Assembly: GCA_014529385.2 (NCBI GenBank)
Contig: CM043962.1
Coordinates: 50,519,674 to 50,583,673 of the forward strand
Source of the DNA: Adiantum capillus-veneris
Lineage: Eukaryota; Streptophyta; Polypodiopsida; Polypodiales; Pteridaceae
Length of the DNA stretch: 64,000 bases
Direction of reading: 5' to 3'
Part shown: one piece after another, positions 20,043 through 31,926 of the stretch
Layout: each line of letters opens with the position of its first letter
Position numbering within the stretch: the first letter of the stretch is position 1
The notes under the pieces: model-generated
What the model saw: only the letters and a program-made list of their open reading frames with translations
Databases searched by the model: none
Told to the model about the DNA's origin: nothing
Position numbers and translations under genes: made by a program

Positions 20043-20621
20043 TTAAATTAAAAAGCTCCCCAAGCACGTCACCGTTGCAATCGGAAAATCTCTTTTGTAA
20101 ATTACGTATCTAAACAAAGCAGTGATGCTTGCATCTGACCACCCGTATACTGACTGAAGATTCAAAAACGCCAGACAGGTACGAAGCACAAATATTTTGG
20201 CGCCTTCATAGATTGGTTGACGTGCCAACTTCCTCAACATGTCTTCAGGAGATAGGCGCATGGCTTCTGGTGCTGCTTCGTTAGCGTTCTCCTCGCTTGT
20301 CTAGAAGAAGGCATCCAGCATCTCCTCCATGCCGTCGTCTTTTGTCTGTAAGCCCTTTTCTGCTTCCATCCTTGGCTCTATATTGGTCGGACCTTCACGC
20401 ATAATCCTTTTTCTCTCTCTCTCAGATGTAGGTGTTATGTCGCAAAAATCAATGCCCGTTCCGTAGGAGTCGTATCGTAGATTCTGTACGATTTCTCTAG
20501 CAAACTCTTCGTACTTGTGCACATGCTCATTGTATATCCTACACATGCACAGGATTTGATACTTGCAGAGCGTGCACGAGCATGCAATCTTTTCCTCCAT
20601 GTTAGTTGATGACATTGCCAT
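20043..20621 (-). CDS. CACTA transposase N-terminal region
   Basis: Starts MAMSSTNMEEKIACSCTLC, with Cys pairs (CSC.LC, then CMC), resembling the transposase-associated domain at the N-terminus of plant CACTA proteins, then an acidic linker. A stop separates it from a second piece (20043-20261) with an MLRKLARQPIYEGAKI segment, which leads into the TNP2 block. An intron or stop mutations break the frame. Confidence 0.55.
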
Positions 20622-20699
20622 CTACAATGATTGTGAATGTTGTTTTAATATATATACTCCTCACAATGTAAACTACCTCGCATTCTCTAGTCTTGACCG

Positions 20700-20737
20700 A
20701 TCTCCGTACACCTCGTTCCAGAGGTGTACGGAGATCA
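20700..20737. repeat. Perfect 16-bp hairpin upstream of the CACTA transposase
   Basis: Arms 20700-20715 (GATCTCCGTACACCTC) and 20722-20737 are exact complements around a 6-nt loop. It lies about 80 bp upstream of the transposase start. Confidence 0.85.
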
Positions 20738-20860
20738 GGACCACCGGGTCAAAATCTCGTCTTTATTGGTCAAATCCTATATGGGTAGACACGTACGTGC
20801 ACTCCCAATGTAGCGGGAAAACCCCTTTGCCTCTTTTAGTTCCATAGTTTCTTCGAGAGG

Positions 20861-21670
<810 letters not shown>

Positions 21671-22063
21671 AGCAGAGCCACGACTGCGGAGGACTACACA
21701 ACATCGATAGAGGCTGCATCAGAGGATCCAGGTCACTTTGGCTCGACATGCACAACGCCCGGTTAGACTTCTGACCATGGAGGAGATTGATGAGATCCGC
21801 CAACGACCGATGCTGGATCTCCTATGATCTACCTATCCCAGCTAGCTGTTTTAGCTGCTTAGTCCACACCCAGCAGTTTAGGATTCCATAATATTTTATT
21901 TCGTCATTTTGTCATCTTGTTACTCTGACTTTGTATCAAATCCACCACATTGTAACTTTCTGGTCTCATAGGTAACTTTGGCATTTTGAAGACGTTAATA
22001 TAAAATTTCATTTTCATTTCTCTCTTTAATTTCTCTTTCTTTAATTTTAATTTCCTACACATA

Positions 22064-22068
<5 letters not shown>
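21671..22068. other. CACTA internal region, no gene seen
   Basis: About 400 bp without a recognisable coding signal. Confidence 0.5.
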
Positions 22069-22144
<76 letters not shown>

Positions 22145-22304
22145 ATTTCCTACATGCACACACACATCTCTCTCTCTCTAGCTTTTTAATTTCCTATTTA
22201 CACACACACACACACACTTTTCTCTCTCTTTCTCTCTTTGATTTTCTACACACACACACATTTCTCTCTCTCTCTCTTTCTTTAGTTTCTTACACACACA
22301 CACG

Positions 22305-22396
<92 letters not shown>

Positions 22397-22456
22397 CACA
22401 CACACGATGTAGAGATAGAGAGAGAGGGGTTGGGGGGGGGGGGGGGGGGGGGGGGG
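22069..22456. repeat. (CT)n tracts followed by a G tract
   Basis: (CT)n at 22069-22142 and about 22309-22393, short CA runs between them, and a G tract at about 22433-22456. Confidence 0.95.
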
Positions 22457-22565
22457 AGAGTTTCATAATACCTGCGCAGCAGGTTTCGGCCAAGAGATCT
22501 GAGCGCGTCGCAGGCAAAAATGGACGTCTGCACGGATTTCAATTTTTTTTGCCCCCAATTTTTTG

Positions 22566-22750
22566 CATCGAAATCTGCATCGATATACTAGTGGTAATAT
22601 CCGTCAATATACGCGTGGTAAAGTATGCCTTGCCACACGTATTTCCATGCGCATATCGACGGATGTTCGGACGCATATATCGACGGGTTGCAAGTACGTC
22701 AATAACCGCGTGGAAAGGTACGGCCGTCGATATATACTGCGTCGATATCT
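22566..22750. repeat. CACTA subterminal repeat array, right
   Basis: Repeated TGCATCGATATA, ATATCGACGG, CCGTCGATATATACTGCGTC motifs, matching the array at the left end in type and orientation mix. Confidence 0.7.
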
Positions 22751-22982
22751 TGATGTTACGTTGTAGTATAGAGGACATCACAAGAAATCTAGTGGTCTTT
22801 TCAAAAGTGAATTTGGATATCAAAAACCAAACCAAAAGCCCTAAACTACCTAGTACTCTGACAAAGTGCCAGAATTGACCTAACTTTCAATCGAGAGGTC
22901 CATTTTCAAAAAAATTGATACCATAGGACCTACTAATCATGTTGAATATGATGGTATCAAGAGAAGTCAATTTGAGCTCCAA

Positions 22983-23401
22983 ACATGGATTGCAATCCAT
23001 GTACCCATAGTGACAACTTAACCTAAAACTTTCCAGATCAATAGTGCATACATAAGGAAACATATCCCCAAGCCTAGTTGTGAAAAAATTTGAGCAACTC
23101 TGGGTCAAAAGGCAGCAAAACAGGTGACAGACAAAAAACCGCGCTGTAGACATAGTGTTGACTATTTGACCTATCAAATCAAGTCCAAATCCAAAAAGAT
23201 TTGAGATTTAGCTTGTGGACATAGTCAACAACAAACTCCTAAGAGATCAAGTCCAGATGTGGTTGAACATGGATTGCGATCCATGTACCTCAACCTCAGA
23301 ATTTGATAAAATTGATAGAGAGCCTGCATATGACCATGTCTACACACTTTCAAGATTGGGAGAAAAACATTTGACAGAGGAAAATGGATCGCGATCCATG
23401 T
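22983..23401 (+). repeat. E2 leader palindromes, part 2 (three copies)
   Basis: Copies at 22983-23002 (perfect, central TTGCAA), 23267-23286 (one mismatch) and 23382-23401 (one mismatch). With the CACTA element and one TAG removed, the step from 15079 is 272 nt; the next steps are 284 and 115 nt. Confidence 0.9.
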
Positions 23402-23832
23402 ACCTCAACATAGTGGAGGCATCTAACTTGGTGATCTTATAGACATACTTGAATACATCGCAAATCTCAAGTTTGGGCTAAAAATACCTTTGGGAGGCCA
23501 AGATACAAGCCAAAGTTCCTATGTTTTGGTCATGAGACTATATTGAGTTCTGTTTCAAGTGCAATTCCCTAAAATTGCTCTAAATTTTGATTAACAACTC
23601 CAAATTGAGTTAGGTATAGCCAGAAAGAAAGCTTGTGAGCAATAGAGCTGAGTTTTTCTAAGTTTCTTAAATCCAAACTTTTAGGGTACCCCAAGACCAA
23701 TTTCCAGAGACCAAAAAAGACACAAAGACTTGACTTTTGAGAGACCTTACTAGGGGAAAAAAGAGATAGGTTGCACTAGGCCAAAGTGGGCTTGTAAGAT
23801 ACTACCTTGAGAGTTTTGAGTGAGTCTTAACC

Positions 23833-25068
23833 ATGACAAATCATCCACCACTAGGGTTATCTACTTCACTGAGAAACATGAAAAATGCAGCAAACACTGC
23901 AATGCCTTCAATAGTGGGATTGGGAGAATACATAGAGGAGAGGCATCCTCTGATCAACAAATTGAATATGAGATTCATTAGAACCAATGAAGCCATAAAG
24001 TTCTTATGGATTACACTCATGATGGATTATACAAATTCATAAATGGGGATCCATATACCTTCTATCAATGTGTAGAACCCATGCATGAGAGTTGACCATC
24101 CATAAACACCTCTGTGCATTCCCATATACAGATACCCACGGAGTGCAAGTTTTGATGATAGAGATAATTATGGAAGAGAGTACAAACTTGTCAATCCAAT
24201 TGACTTAGAACGATACACATACAAGGGTATTTTGATCTCTACTTACTTTCAACCAATAACGATGCCAGAGCACATATTTGAGAGGATTCCACCGGGATTC
24301 ACTTCAAGACGAGAGGAGATAATGAGAGATGTCTTTCCACGAGACCAAAAATTGCTTAGATTAATGAATGAAGCACAACAATTAAGACAATATAAAGTGG
24401 CTCAATGTGTCAAGACAAAGTACAGTGGGTCAAAGGATCCATATGCTCATGTCTCACTCTTCAAACAAGTTTTGAGATCTGAATAGACTGAATATTTTCA
24501 TACTCAGTATGATGGATCTGGGTTGACATTGGAAGGAACACCCTTGACTTGGTTCCAACCATTGAATAGAGATGATTTTCCCAACATAGCACAACTCTTG
24601 AAAGAATTCATAGATGAATTCTCAAAAAGGAGAGTCAAACATAACACGCTATCAAAGATCTACTCTTTCAAACAAAGAAATAACGAAAGAGTGAAGGAAG
24701 ATTTGCTTCGCTTCAAACAATACATAGACAGATGTCATGTGAGGGAGTTACCACAAGATGAGATATTATCAATTCTCTTCATAGAGGGCTTGAGGAATGA
24801 AACTCTAAAAAAGGACCTACATTTGAAAGGATGCATGGCATTTGAGCAAGTCACTAGAGATGCTCTATATCTAGTTGATGATTGCAAGGCCTACGGGGAG
24901 GTGAGTGAAGATATAGATAACACAACTAGTAGTGCCTCATCTCCGAAAAGCGAAACAACAACAAAGAGATATGTTCAAATTCCTTGGGAATCAATCATTG
25001 ATCAAGTCGTTGGGGGGGTAGTTACAAGAATAAACCAAGGCTACAAACAAAACCTAGATGTACAATAG
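23833..25068 (+). pseudogene. E2 gag, broken by stops
   Basis: Begins MTNHPPLG. The N-terminal domain (to about 24230) ends DNYGREY then LERYTYKG, matching E1. The capsid part is in two frames: 24232-24486 (KYSGSKDPYAHVSLFKQVLR) and 24523-25068 (LEGTPLTWFQPL, FIDEFSKRRVKHN, FIEGLRNETLKKDLHL), joined in phase across a stop at 24484-24486. Similarity to E1 is high over the capsid and lower before it. Stops at 24040 and 24484 make this copy inactive. Confidence 0.85.
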
Positions 25069-25513
25069 CCTCAATTGAGCAGATGTATTACTTGTGGAGG
25101 GGATCACCCCACTCCATGGTGTAGCACTCAACCAAAGCCACAACATGTGCTAGGGCAACAGGCAACAACCACCTCTTCAGGATGATGGCAGAGTAGTAGT
25201 CAACTACACTCAACCAATGCACGTGCCACAACCCATGAAAAACTAGTACTCCATGGATACAAATACGCTCAGGTTCATAGCCAATCAGGAGTATGGTCCA
25301 AAGAAAATTCTTACTAGGCAAGAACAACCATCGGCTGGATCACTAGCTATGAAGCAAGAAGGTCCATGCTATGAATGTGGAGGTGACCATTGGGCATGGA
25401 GTTGTCCAAACAAGGGTCCAAAAATAGAATTATTTGTATTTTGTGATGGTTGTGGGAGACACCATGCCAGCACTGTGCTAAGAATCCAGACTACAGGGGA
25501 AAAGAAACAATGA
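25069..25513 (+). pseudogene. E2 nucleocapsid-like triple zinc-knuckle region
   Basis: Three knuckles in order: CITCGGDHPTPWC (25084-25122), CYECGGDHWAWSC (25367-25405) and CDGCGRHHAST (from 25442; the last Cys is lost to a frame change). The first two fit CX2CX3HX4C. E1 has the same three, with the first damaged there instead. Stops separate the first from the second. Confidence 0.75.
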
Positions 25514-26572
25514 ACGTTATAGGCATGATGCCTTCTTCAAGTGGATCCAAGGTAGAACCCACCATTCCTTTGAACGTGATGACTTGAGCTCAAGCTCAAG
25601 AAGCAGCCAAAAAATGCAATCGTTGAGGAGGAAGCCACATTGCCTATTCAAACAGAAATAAAAAACTTATTCGTGAGAACATGAAGAAAATCATGGAAAG
25701 CCAAACGAGACAAAAAAGAAAGCAAAAAGGCTACAAGAGAAAGCTGCTTTGGAAACTTAACTCAATCAAACAAAAGAATAGCTTAGATGAGAGAAAGAAA
25801 GCAAGAAAAATGAAAAGGGACCTAAAGAGTCAAATACTAACTCGGGAGCTTCAGTCTTGGTCGACAAAGTGTTTGAACCTTTAGATGCAATTTTGAAGGC
25901 CTATGAAGCTATGCTAAAACATAGTTAAACCCAAGAGAATAGATGGCTGACATATCCTCATCCAGGGTATGAAAAAGAGAGGTTGCAAATGTGCAAGGGG
26001 CTCATCTAGGTGGCCCAAGCCATTATGGGACCACATGTTCCAGATGCTCCAAACACGGAAGTGCTAATCCGCAAAAAAATCCAGGAATTGGAAAGTCATG
26101 GCTTGTAAATAGAGAGGAAGAGCCAGGAGTTGAGTCACCTTTAGATACAAGGGAAGTAGCCAATACCACACAGATGGGGTGGGCTCACAACTAGTGATGC
26201 CTATTTCAGAGGTAGAAGAACCGTGGCCACAATCCTTATGGAAATCGATTAGAAACAAAAAGATGGTAGTGCTACTTTACAATCAGCATCTATCCTTGAG
26301 ATAAACATGGATCACAAATTTTTCCTAGGGGATATAAGATCTTTATATGGGGATACCGGGTCTGTCGTATCTGAAGAGAGAAAACCACGCTCTCTATAGA
26401 CTTTGCCATCTTTCATAGGAGAACTTGAAACAAAATTGGAGGTTAAAATGGTACCTTCTCAGTGGAAAGCCACATAAAAAATGATGGATACCAAGAGCTT
26501 GCATAAATTGATGTCTTCTCCTATACAATGCACAATTCATCTCTCAGGACTACTAAAAATTAGACCGCATCT
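25514..26572 (+). pseudogene. E2 spacer region
   Basis: Fragments matching E1 ORF2 end and ORF3: a Lys-rich charged stretch (25681-25840), then VLVDKVFEPLDAILKAYEAM (about 25857-25916), RWLTYPHPGYEKERLQMC and AQAIMGP. Interrupted by several stops. No domain recognised. Confidence 0.6.
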
Positions 26573-27530
26573 ATGGGTCCAATGGGCAAAAACCTAGAAA
26601 ACATGGGGTTGAAAATCCCTTCACATGACCAACTTGCGAACAGAAACATGGATGACACCTCGCCTAAGAAACCACAGACAAAGCCAGTACCAGTAAACAA
26701 GGTGGGTGACTACTGCGAAGGAGAAGAAGAAAACACCACCTTACCACTTGAGTACAAAGGAGTAAAGATGATTGCTACATTAAATGGTGGGGTAGGAATT
26801 TCCATTGCAACCAAAGAAATATGGAAAAAATGGGGAAAGCCTCTACTCTTAGGAAAACTCAAAAGAAACTGCAATTAGCGGATGGATACATGGAGAAACC
26901 GATAGGAATATTAGAGAAAATCATTGTATCCTCGTGTGGCATAGAGTATGATCACACCTTTGCCATAATGAATTTTGACAAGAGCAGCAACTTTGACATC
27001 ATATTTGGTAGACCATTCATGTGTCAGCTCAAAATGGTACAAGACTGGGGTATGACTTTATCTCCTTGAGACACAAAGAGGTCACTACGAAAATTAGTAT
27101 CAAAGATCATATTTTTAGAGATGTAGAGCGAACTCCATGGGAAGCATTACACTCCACAACTAAAGAGGGAAATGAGGTACCTGCTTGGTTGCAAAGAAAA
27201 TCACATATTTGGATGTGCAAAGCATCAGGATGCGAGAGTCTTAGAAAGGAAGATTGCATCCTAGAGCGTTCAGTAGAAGATGAAACTTACATTAAGGAAC
27301 CATTTCTAAAGGATTTGTTTGAACCCTTTGGATGGGATCAAATACTGGCAACCCTTGATGTTTGTGTAAATGAGGCAACCAACACCAAATTTTATGATGA
27401 AGATGGCTATGATATAACTCCCTTATTTATAGTAATGGTGTTGAAAGAAGCCAACAAGGTTTGTAAGTGTGAAAGTAGAAAAGGTGAGAGAGATAGCTAC
27501 GTCCTAGAGCATGGTGCCAAATGCAAATGA
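26573..27530 (+). pseudogene. E2 retropepsin-type protease domain and following linker
   Basis: Two overlapping frames (26573-26878 and 26821-27069) carry IATLNGGVGISIATKEIWKK, ADGYMEKPIG and IIFGRPFM. The catalytic D-S/T-G is replaced by N-G-G (Asn at 26783-26785), so the protease is dead. The next frame (27021-27530) continues with the PAWL / WMC.AS.C / ILATLDVC block found in E1 ORF5, here directly in line with the protease end. Confidence 0.75.
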
Positions 27531-28003
27531 AGGAAGAAGAGCAACCACGAGAATATGTCATCATTGACATACCTGAAGAATCAACAAAAGTTGTTTCAAA
27601 GAAGTCTACTCCAGCAAAAGTGCAAATGAAAGCAGATAAAGGAAAAAAGTTTCCAAGTTCAACGTCAAATGTTCAACAAACACAAGATCAAAAGAACGAC
27701 AGGCATAAGGAAGAAGATCAACTGTCTCCTATGATGATCAAATTCAGCATATGCGGAGAAACATGACTCAAAATCACATGTTCAACGGTGATAGATCCAA
27801 AAGCAACAAAGAATCTAATGTCTTATGATACGTGGATAATAATGGGAAAGCCGCCAATCACCGAACTAGAGGAGATTGTGTACACAAGCTCAAAAATGCC
27901 AGTTCCTAGCTTTGGCATGGTAGTAGAAGTCGTACTCAAATTGAGTAACGGGGAATATAAAGATACTTTCCACATAATTAACTCCCATCATAAGAGATTC
28001 TGA
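27521..28003 (+). pseudogene. E2 second protease-like domain
   Basis: After an acidic Lys-rich linker, the frame at 27780-27985 reads VIDPKATKNLMSYDTWIIMG then KPPI, a P.FG..VEVVLKL.NG segment and TFHII. This lines up with the first domain: the hydrophobic-D start, W...GKP, a P-x-G before a hydrophobic strand, and Y..TF.I. The active-site triad would be D-P-K, so it is not catalytic as it stands. I infer a duplicated retropepsin-like fold; a stop at about 27766 interrupts it. Confidence 0.45.
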
Positions 28004-28244
28004 TCCTAACAGAAAGTTGGAGGAGCATCTTTTTTCAAGCACAAGGAAAATCTTCAACAACACCATCCAAAGCCCCAAAAGCACCTCAAGTCAATGCAAA
28101 AAAGGAGAAACCAAGCATAGCAGAAAAAGGTAAAGCAAAGGTAAGAACTGAAGTATATCAAACTCGTAAGATGACTTTACCCTCAATGAGCTTCCATCAA
28201 ACTTCTTGTGAAGCATCTACATCAAGAGCCAAACCATCAACAAT

Positions 28245-29060
28245 GCAATGGAAACCAAAACAAAAAGTCTATCAACCAAAGTTTCCACACAAAAAAGAAT
28301 CAAGAAGAAGACAAAGAGAATCAACCAAGTGCTAGTATCCAAAGAGTACAGCCAAGTCAAAGACCCAGTTTGGATACATGAAGCACAAGTTCAAAATCAA
28401 CCAAAAAAAGTGACAGGGTCGATAGCATCAAACGAGTCAATCATTACTCAAGGATATTTCCAAGGAAACATTAATGTTTGGGCCAAAAAGCCTAAAGTAA
28501 CAGTTTGGATGTACTCACCTCAAGAAAGAAGTTCTACAAGGAGCAAGCCAAGCTATCAATGGAATACAAACAACTCATGCAAGAAAAAGAACAACAATAA
28601 AAGGCAAAGGAAAAGACCTTCCAAGCAGGTACCACACCAAGTATGGGTGCCGAAGTCAGACCTCAAACAAGCTACCCAAGCTACACAATGCAAATAGGTG
28701 CAACAACAGATAATTCCAGTGAAGCTACTTGAAGCGCAAGGATTTTATAAAGGTAACACTCAAATATGGTTACCAAAAATTGTAGCCCAATATGGGACAG
28801 CCAAGAGAAATCATGGAGCACAATCTTCTACCCCAAAGCAAGCAAAGACAACCAACATCCAATAGAAGCCAATTGCAACCAAGGCTGTTGCAATCTCTAG
28901 GTGGATACCTCGTCTTCATCTGCAAAATCAAGGTTTTTACAATGAAAATCATCAGGTCTAGATACCAAGGCCTAGTGTCCATCAAATTATAGAAGAAGGT
29001 AAAATGCCAAAGACGGTCACACAAGGATAAAAAACAAGATGGGTTCCAGAATTTCTTGTG
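28245..29060 (+). pseudogene. E2 region coding for W-P repeat peptides
   Basis: Across two frames there are recurring short motifs: KPKQKVYQPKF, PVWIHEAQVQ, NINVWAKKPKV, HQVWVPKS, NTQIWLPKIV, RWIPRLHLQNQGFYNENHQ followed by VWIPRP, and TRWVPEF. The shared pattern is roughly G-F/Y-Y/F-x2-N-x-Q-V/I-W-x-P-K/R. No RT-like motif is present. The function is unknown; it may be a structural spacer or a highly decayed domain. Confidence 0.4.
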
Positions 29061-30466
29061 GAAACTCAACCAAAAAGAACCCACACACAGATTCAATCGC
29101 TTAGAATGTGGGATAAAGAAAAAACTACATCAGTCCCTACAAGAGCTGAAGGACTTGTTTCACAAAGCAATGGGAACATATGACAAGCAAGTCATGAGGA
29201 GCCAAAATTTTCCAACCTACTCGACAAAATGGTGGCATCCAAAGACCAACACAATGGAAGAGGCCTAAATTCTGGTCTTGAACAGGTAAATCCAAGTCGC
29301 CATTAAAAATACATGGCATAAAAGTCAGAGTTGGGCAGCTAAGCCACTAAATGAGCAAGATGTTAGTCCCAAAGCTTCATGTAATATCCTTTGTAGTCTA
29401 AGCGTCTTAGCTATTCTAGGTACTGCTCAAGCTAGAAGAGTTGAGAATAATTATGTTGTGTCGCTCATGCTGGTACAGGTGAGCATAAGAGTCAAAGTCA
29501 TTGTAGTATAGTGGTAAGTGAAGGAGGCAGTCCAAAAGACACTCACGTACTAAGCACAGTGAGGTATGAGTGGACTAGCTTCTATATCAAAAACCCGTAT
29601 TGGAAATGTGAAAGCTATTGAGACGTCCTTTGATGTCACATGTGCTTGAAGCACCCATCAACTCCATCTCTTACACTACATGCTTTTGCTCGACAAATTT
29701 CTCATATGCATTTAGGGTGTCCCATAATTGGCACATGCATTACGCACTCTTCCTTTTTTCTCCCAAGCACTCACCTTGCATGATAGGTACTTCAAGTGGA
29801 ATTGCTCAACTCCAATAAGAGCGTATACCAAAGGCACTTTTTTCCCACCGGGTTTTTTCCCTTTGACCATCCAGGTTTTAGACCCTAATCTAGAAACCCT
29901 CATCATCAACTTCTTGTATATATTCCTTCTACATCAACAATGAGAAAATGGATACCCATATCAATCATCAACGACTTGGAGATTAAGTTGTAAATCAAAA
30001 CATGCTTATCGCGAGCAACAAAGCTCCATAAAAAAATGGCGAGTTAAAAACTGGCCTACAACGACAAGCAATGAAAATTCAGTAAGCGAGCTATCCACAA
30101 CAACCATACATAGCTCACACAGTGCTTCAACATTGGCTACCTATTGTGGAAAACTAAAAATTTCACTGGACTTTGAAAGCAAACCCATCATAAAGTCCAC
30201 ACCACAAAGAGGATCACTTCTACAAACTCAAACACATCAAAATACATCTTCACGGCAGCAAAGACAGGCAACAAAGAGAAAAAATCAAAACAAGAAGAAA
30301 AGCTTCCTCGACAATCAAAACTCAAATCATGTATCAACAACATAGCAATTATGCATTAATCAAGGAAGGGGAGAGCATCATCAACGACAACACACTTTCC
30401 AAGATCAAGAAAAACCTTGAAGACAAAGCTGAAGACAACCTTATGACCAAATGCACAAGGTCGTGT
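29061..30466 (+). other. E2 internal region, no pol seen
   Basis: About 1.4 kb with only short open frames, apart from the tRNA-Asp-like piece at 29497-29519. No YxDD, RNase H or integrase motif was found. Confidence 0.6.
29497..29519 (+). other. tRNA-Asp 5'-part-like fragment
   Basis: From 29497 the sequence reads GTCATTGTAGTATAGTGGTA then AGT, matching the first 23 nt of plant tRNA-Asp as I recall it (GTCGTTG start) at 22 of 23 positions. It covers the acceptor strand, D arm and an intact A box (TAGTATAGTGG). The remainder of the tRNA (anticodon and T arms) is not present, so it is not a tRNA gene. Confidence 0.55.
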
Positions 30467-30478
30467 GGAAGGGGGGAA
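30467..30478 (+). promoter_or_regulatory. Polypurine tract of E2
   Basis: GGAAGGGGGGAA directly before TGTTATGAG, the expected place for plus-strand priming next to a 3' LTR. Confidence 0.6.
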
Positions 30479-30900
30479 TGTTATGAGATAGATCAAATGG
30501 GCGCCCAACTGGCCAGACACGTAGCCGGACACCACATTGTAGTCTATATTTTGCCGAGCTAATTTAGTGATACTCTATGTAAATCCTAATGCCAAAGTAG
30601 CAGGTCAATTCCCTGAGTTGTAATGTTGTCATGACATTTGTAAAAGTCCATGTGAATTGGCCACTGGCCATTTAGAAAGCCCTAGGTATAAAGATCAATA
30701 ACTTTAATGGGAAAGAAGGCTTATCTTTAGAGAAGAAAAGAGTTGTGTTGTACATACGCTCGAGCTACTAAGCTTCTTTAACTTGTAATCAACTTTTCTA
30801 ATGATTGGGTAATCCATTTTCAAATCTGAAACTTGCATTGTGTTCCTCTCTCTTTGCTCTTTCGATGAAGTGTAAGCGTTGTTAGTTTTGTTGTGGTTCT
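30479..30900 (+). repeat. E2 3' LTR (start certain, end not)
   Basis: Begins TGTTATGAGATAGATC after the polypurine tract. A TATAAA-like element (GGTATAAAG) lies near 30686. The end is not defined because no second LTR is available; the TGTT start resembles the E1 LTR start. Confidence 0.5.
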
Positions 30901-31844
30901 CTACTACGTGTTGTTAGGAGTTTTTTGGAAGAAGTGATTGCACATATGTACATACACATGCATGGTGAATTAAATAAAGAATTGCCCATTTTCCAGAGCC
31001 AGATGGTTACGTGGGGCCCAAATGTGTATAGGTAGGACATCGTGTACGTAGTACATTGATTTTCATCGTCACCAGTATCAGTGTGTTTTTTTATCATAAT
31101 GAGGATTTGGTAGAGCGTAAAACTTCTCGAGGAAGCTATTAGCGGGCTGACGCCATCAGGTAAGCGGGTGCGTCAAACGACATCCAGTGGCGTCAGGAGG
31201 TTGAATGTGGTCAATACTTGCACGTGGTAAGCGAGGACACAACGTGAGTGTTTCCTTGTGATGAATTATGCAAAAAGTTCATCATGAGAAATATATTTGG
31301 GGCCACTTCACGTGATTGTGGGATGCATTATTGGAAAAAGTTGAGTGCCAAGTGTGCAGATGGATGTAGAAGGGTAACAAAAATGCACTGCCTTGCCATT
31401 TTTTGGCCTGTTCGGGATCCATTTGAGGTCAATCAAAAGGCCAAACGTGCCCAAGGGATAAAGTGAAGTCTGGACACTAAAAAACCTAAGAAAAAAACTA
31501 GCAAAATATGGAGAGAAGAGGAGGAACAACCGCAACTCAATTTTTGCTGTTTTTGGAGCCTGTTTCAGCCATAAACTGAGATCGGATTTGAGCACTTTGA
31601 TATTGTAGCCTGGGGTTTTTTGGTTGTTCCGGACGCAATGAAGCTGTCCATTTTTCCAAATTTCTCACTATTTTTTTGTTGTTTTGTCTATGTAAGTTTC
31701 TCCTTTGAGGGAAGCATCTGCTCCAATTTGTGATTGTATCTGGCATATTTCATCCATATTGTGTGAGCTATTTGCCCCATTGGTGTTGACCCAAGCTCAG
31801 TTATATCTAAACATAAAAAATATTTCTCTTTTGAGCTGATTTTT

Positions 31845-31926
<82 letters not shown>

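Noticed and set aside
29497-29570. A functional tRNA gene
   Set aside because: Only the first 23 nt match tRNA-Asp; anticodon arm and B box are missing.
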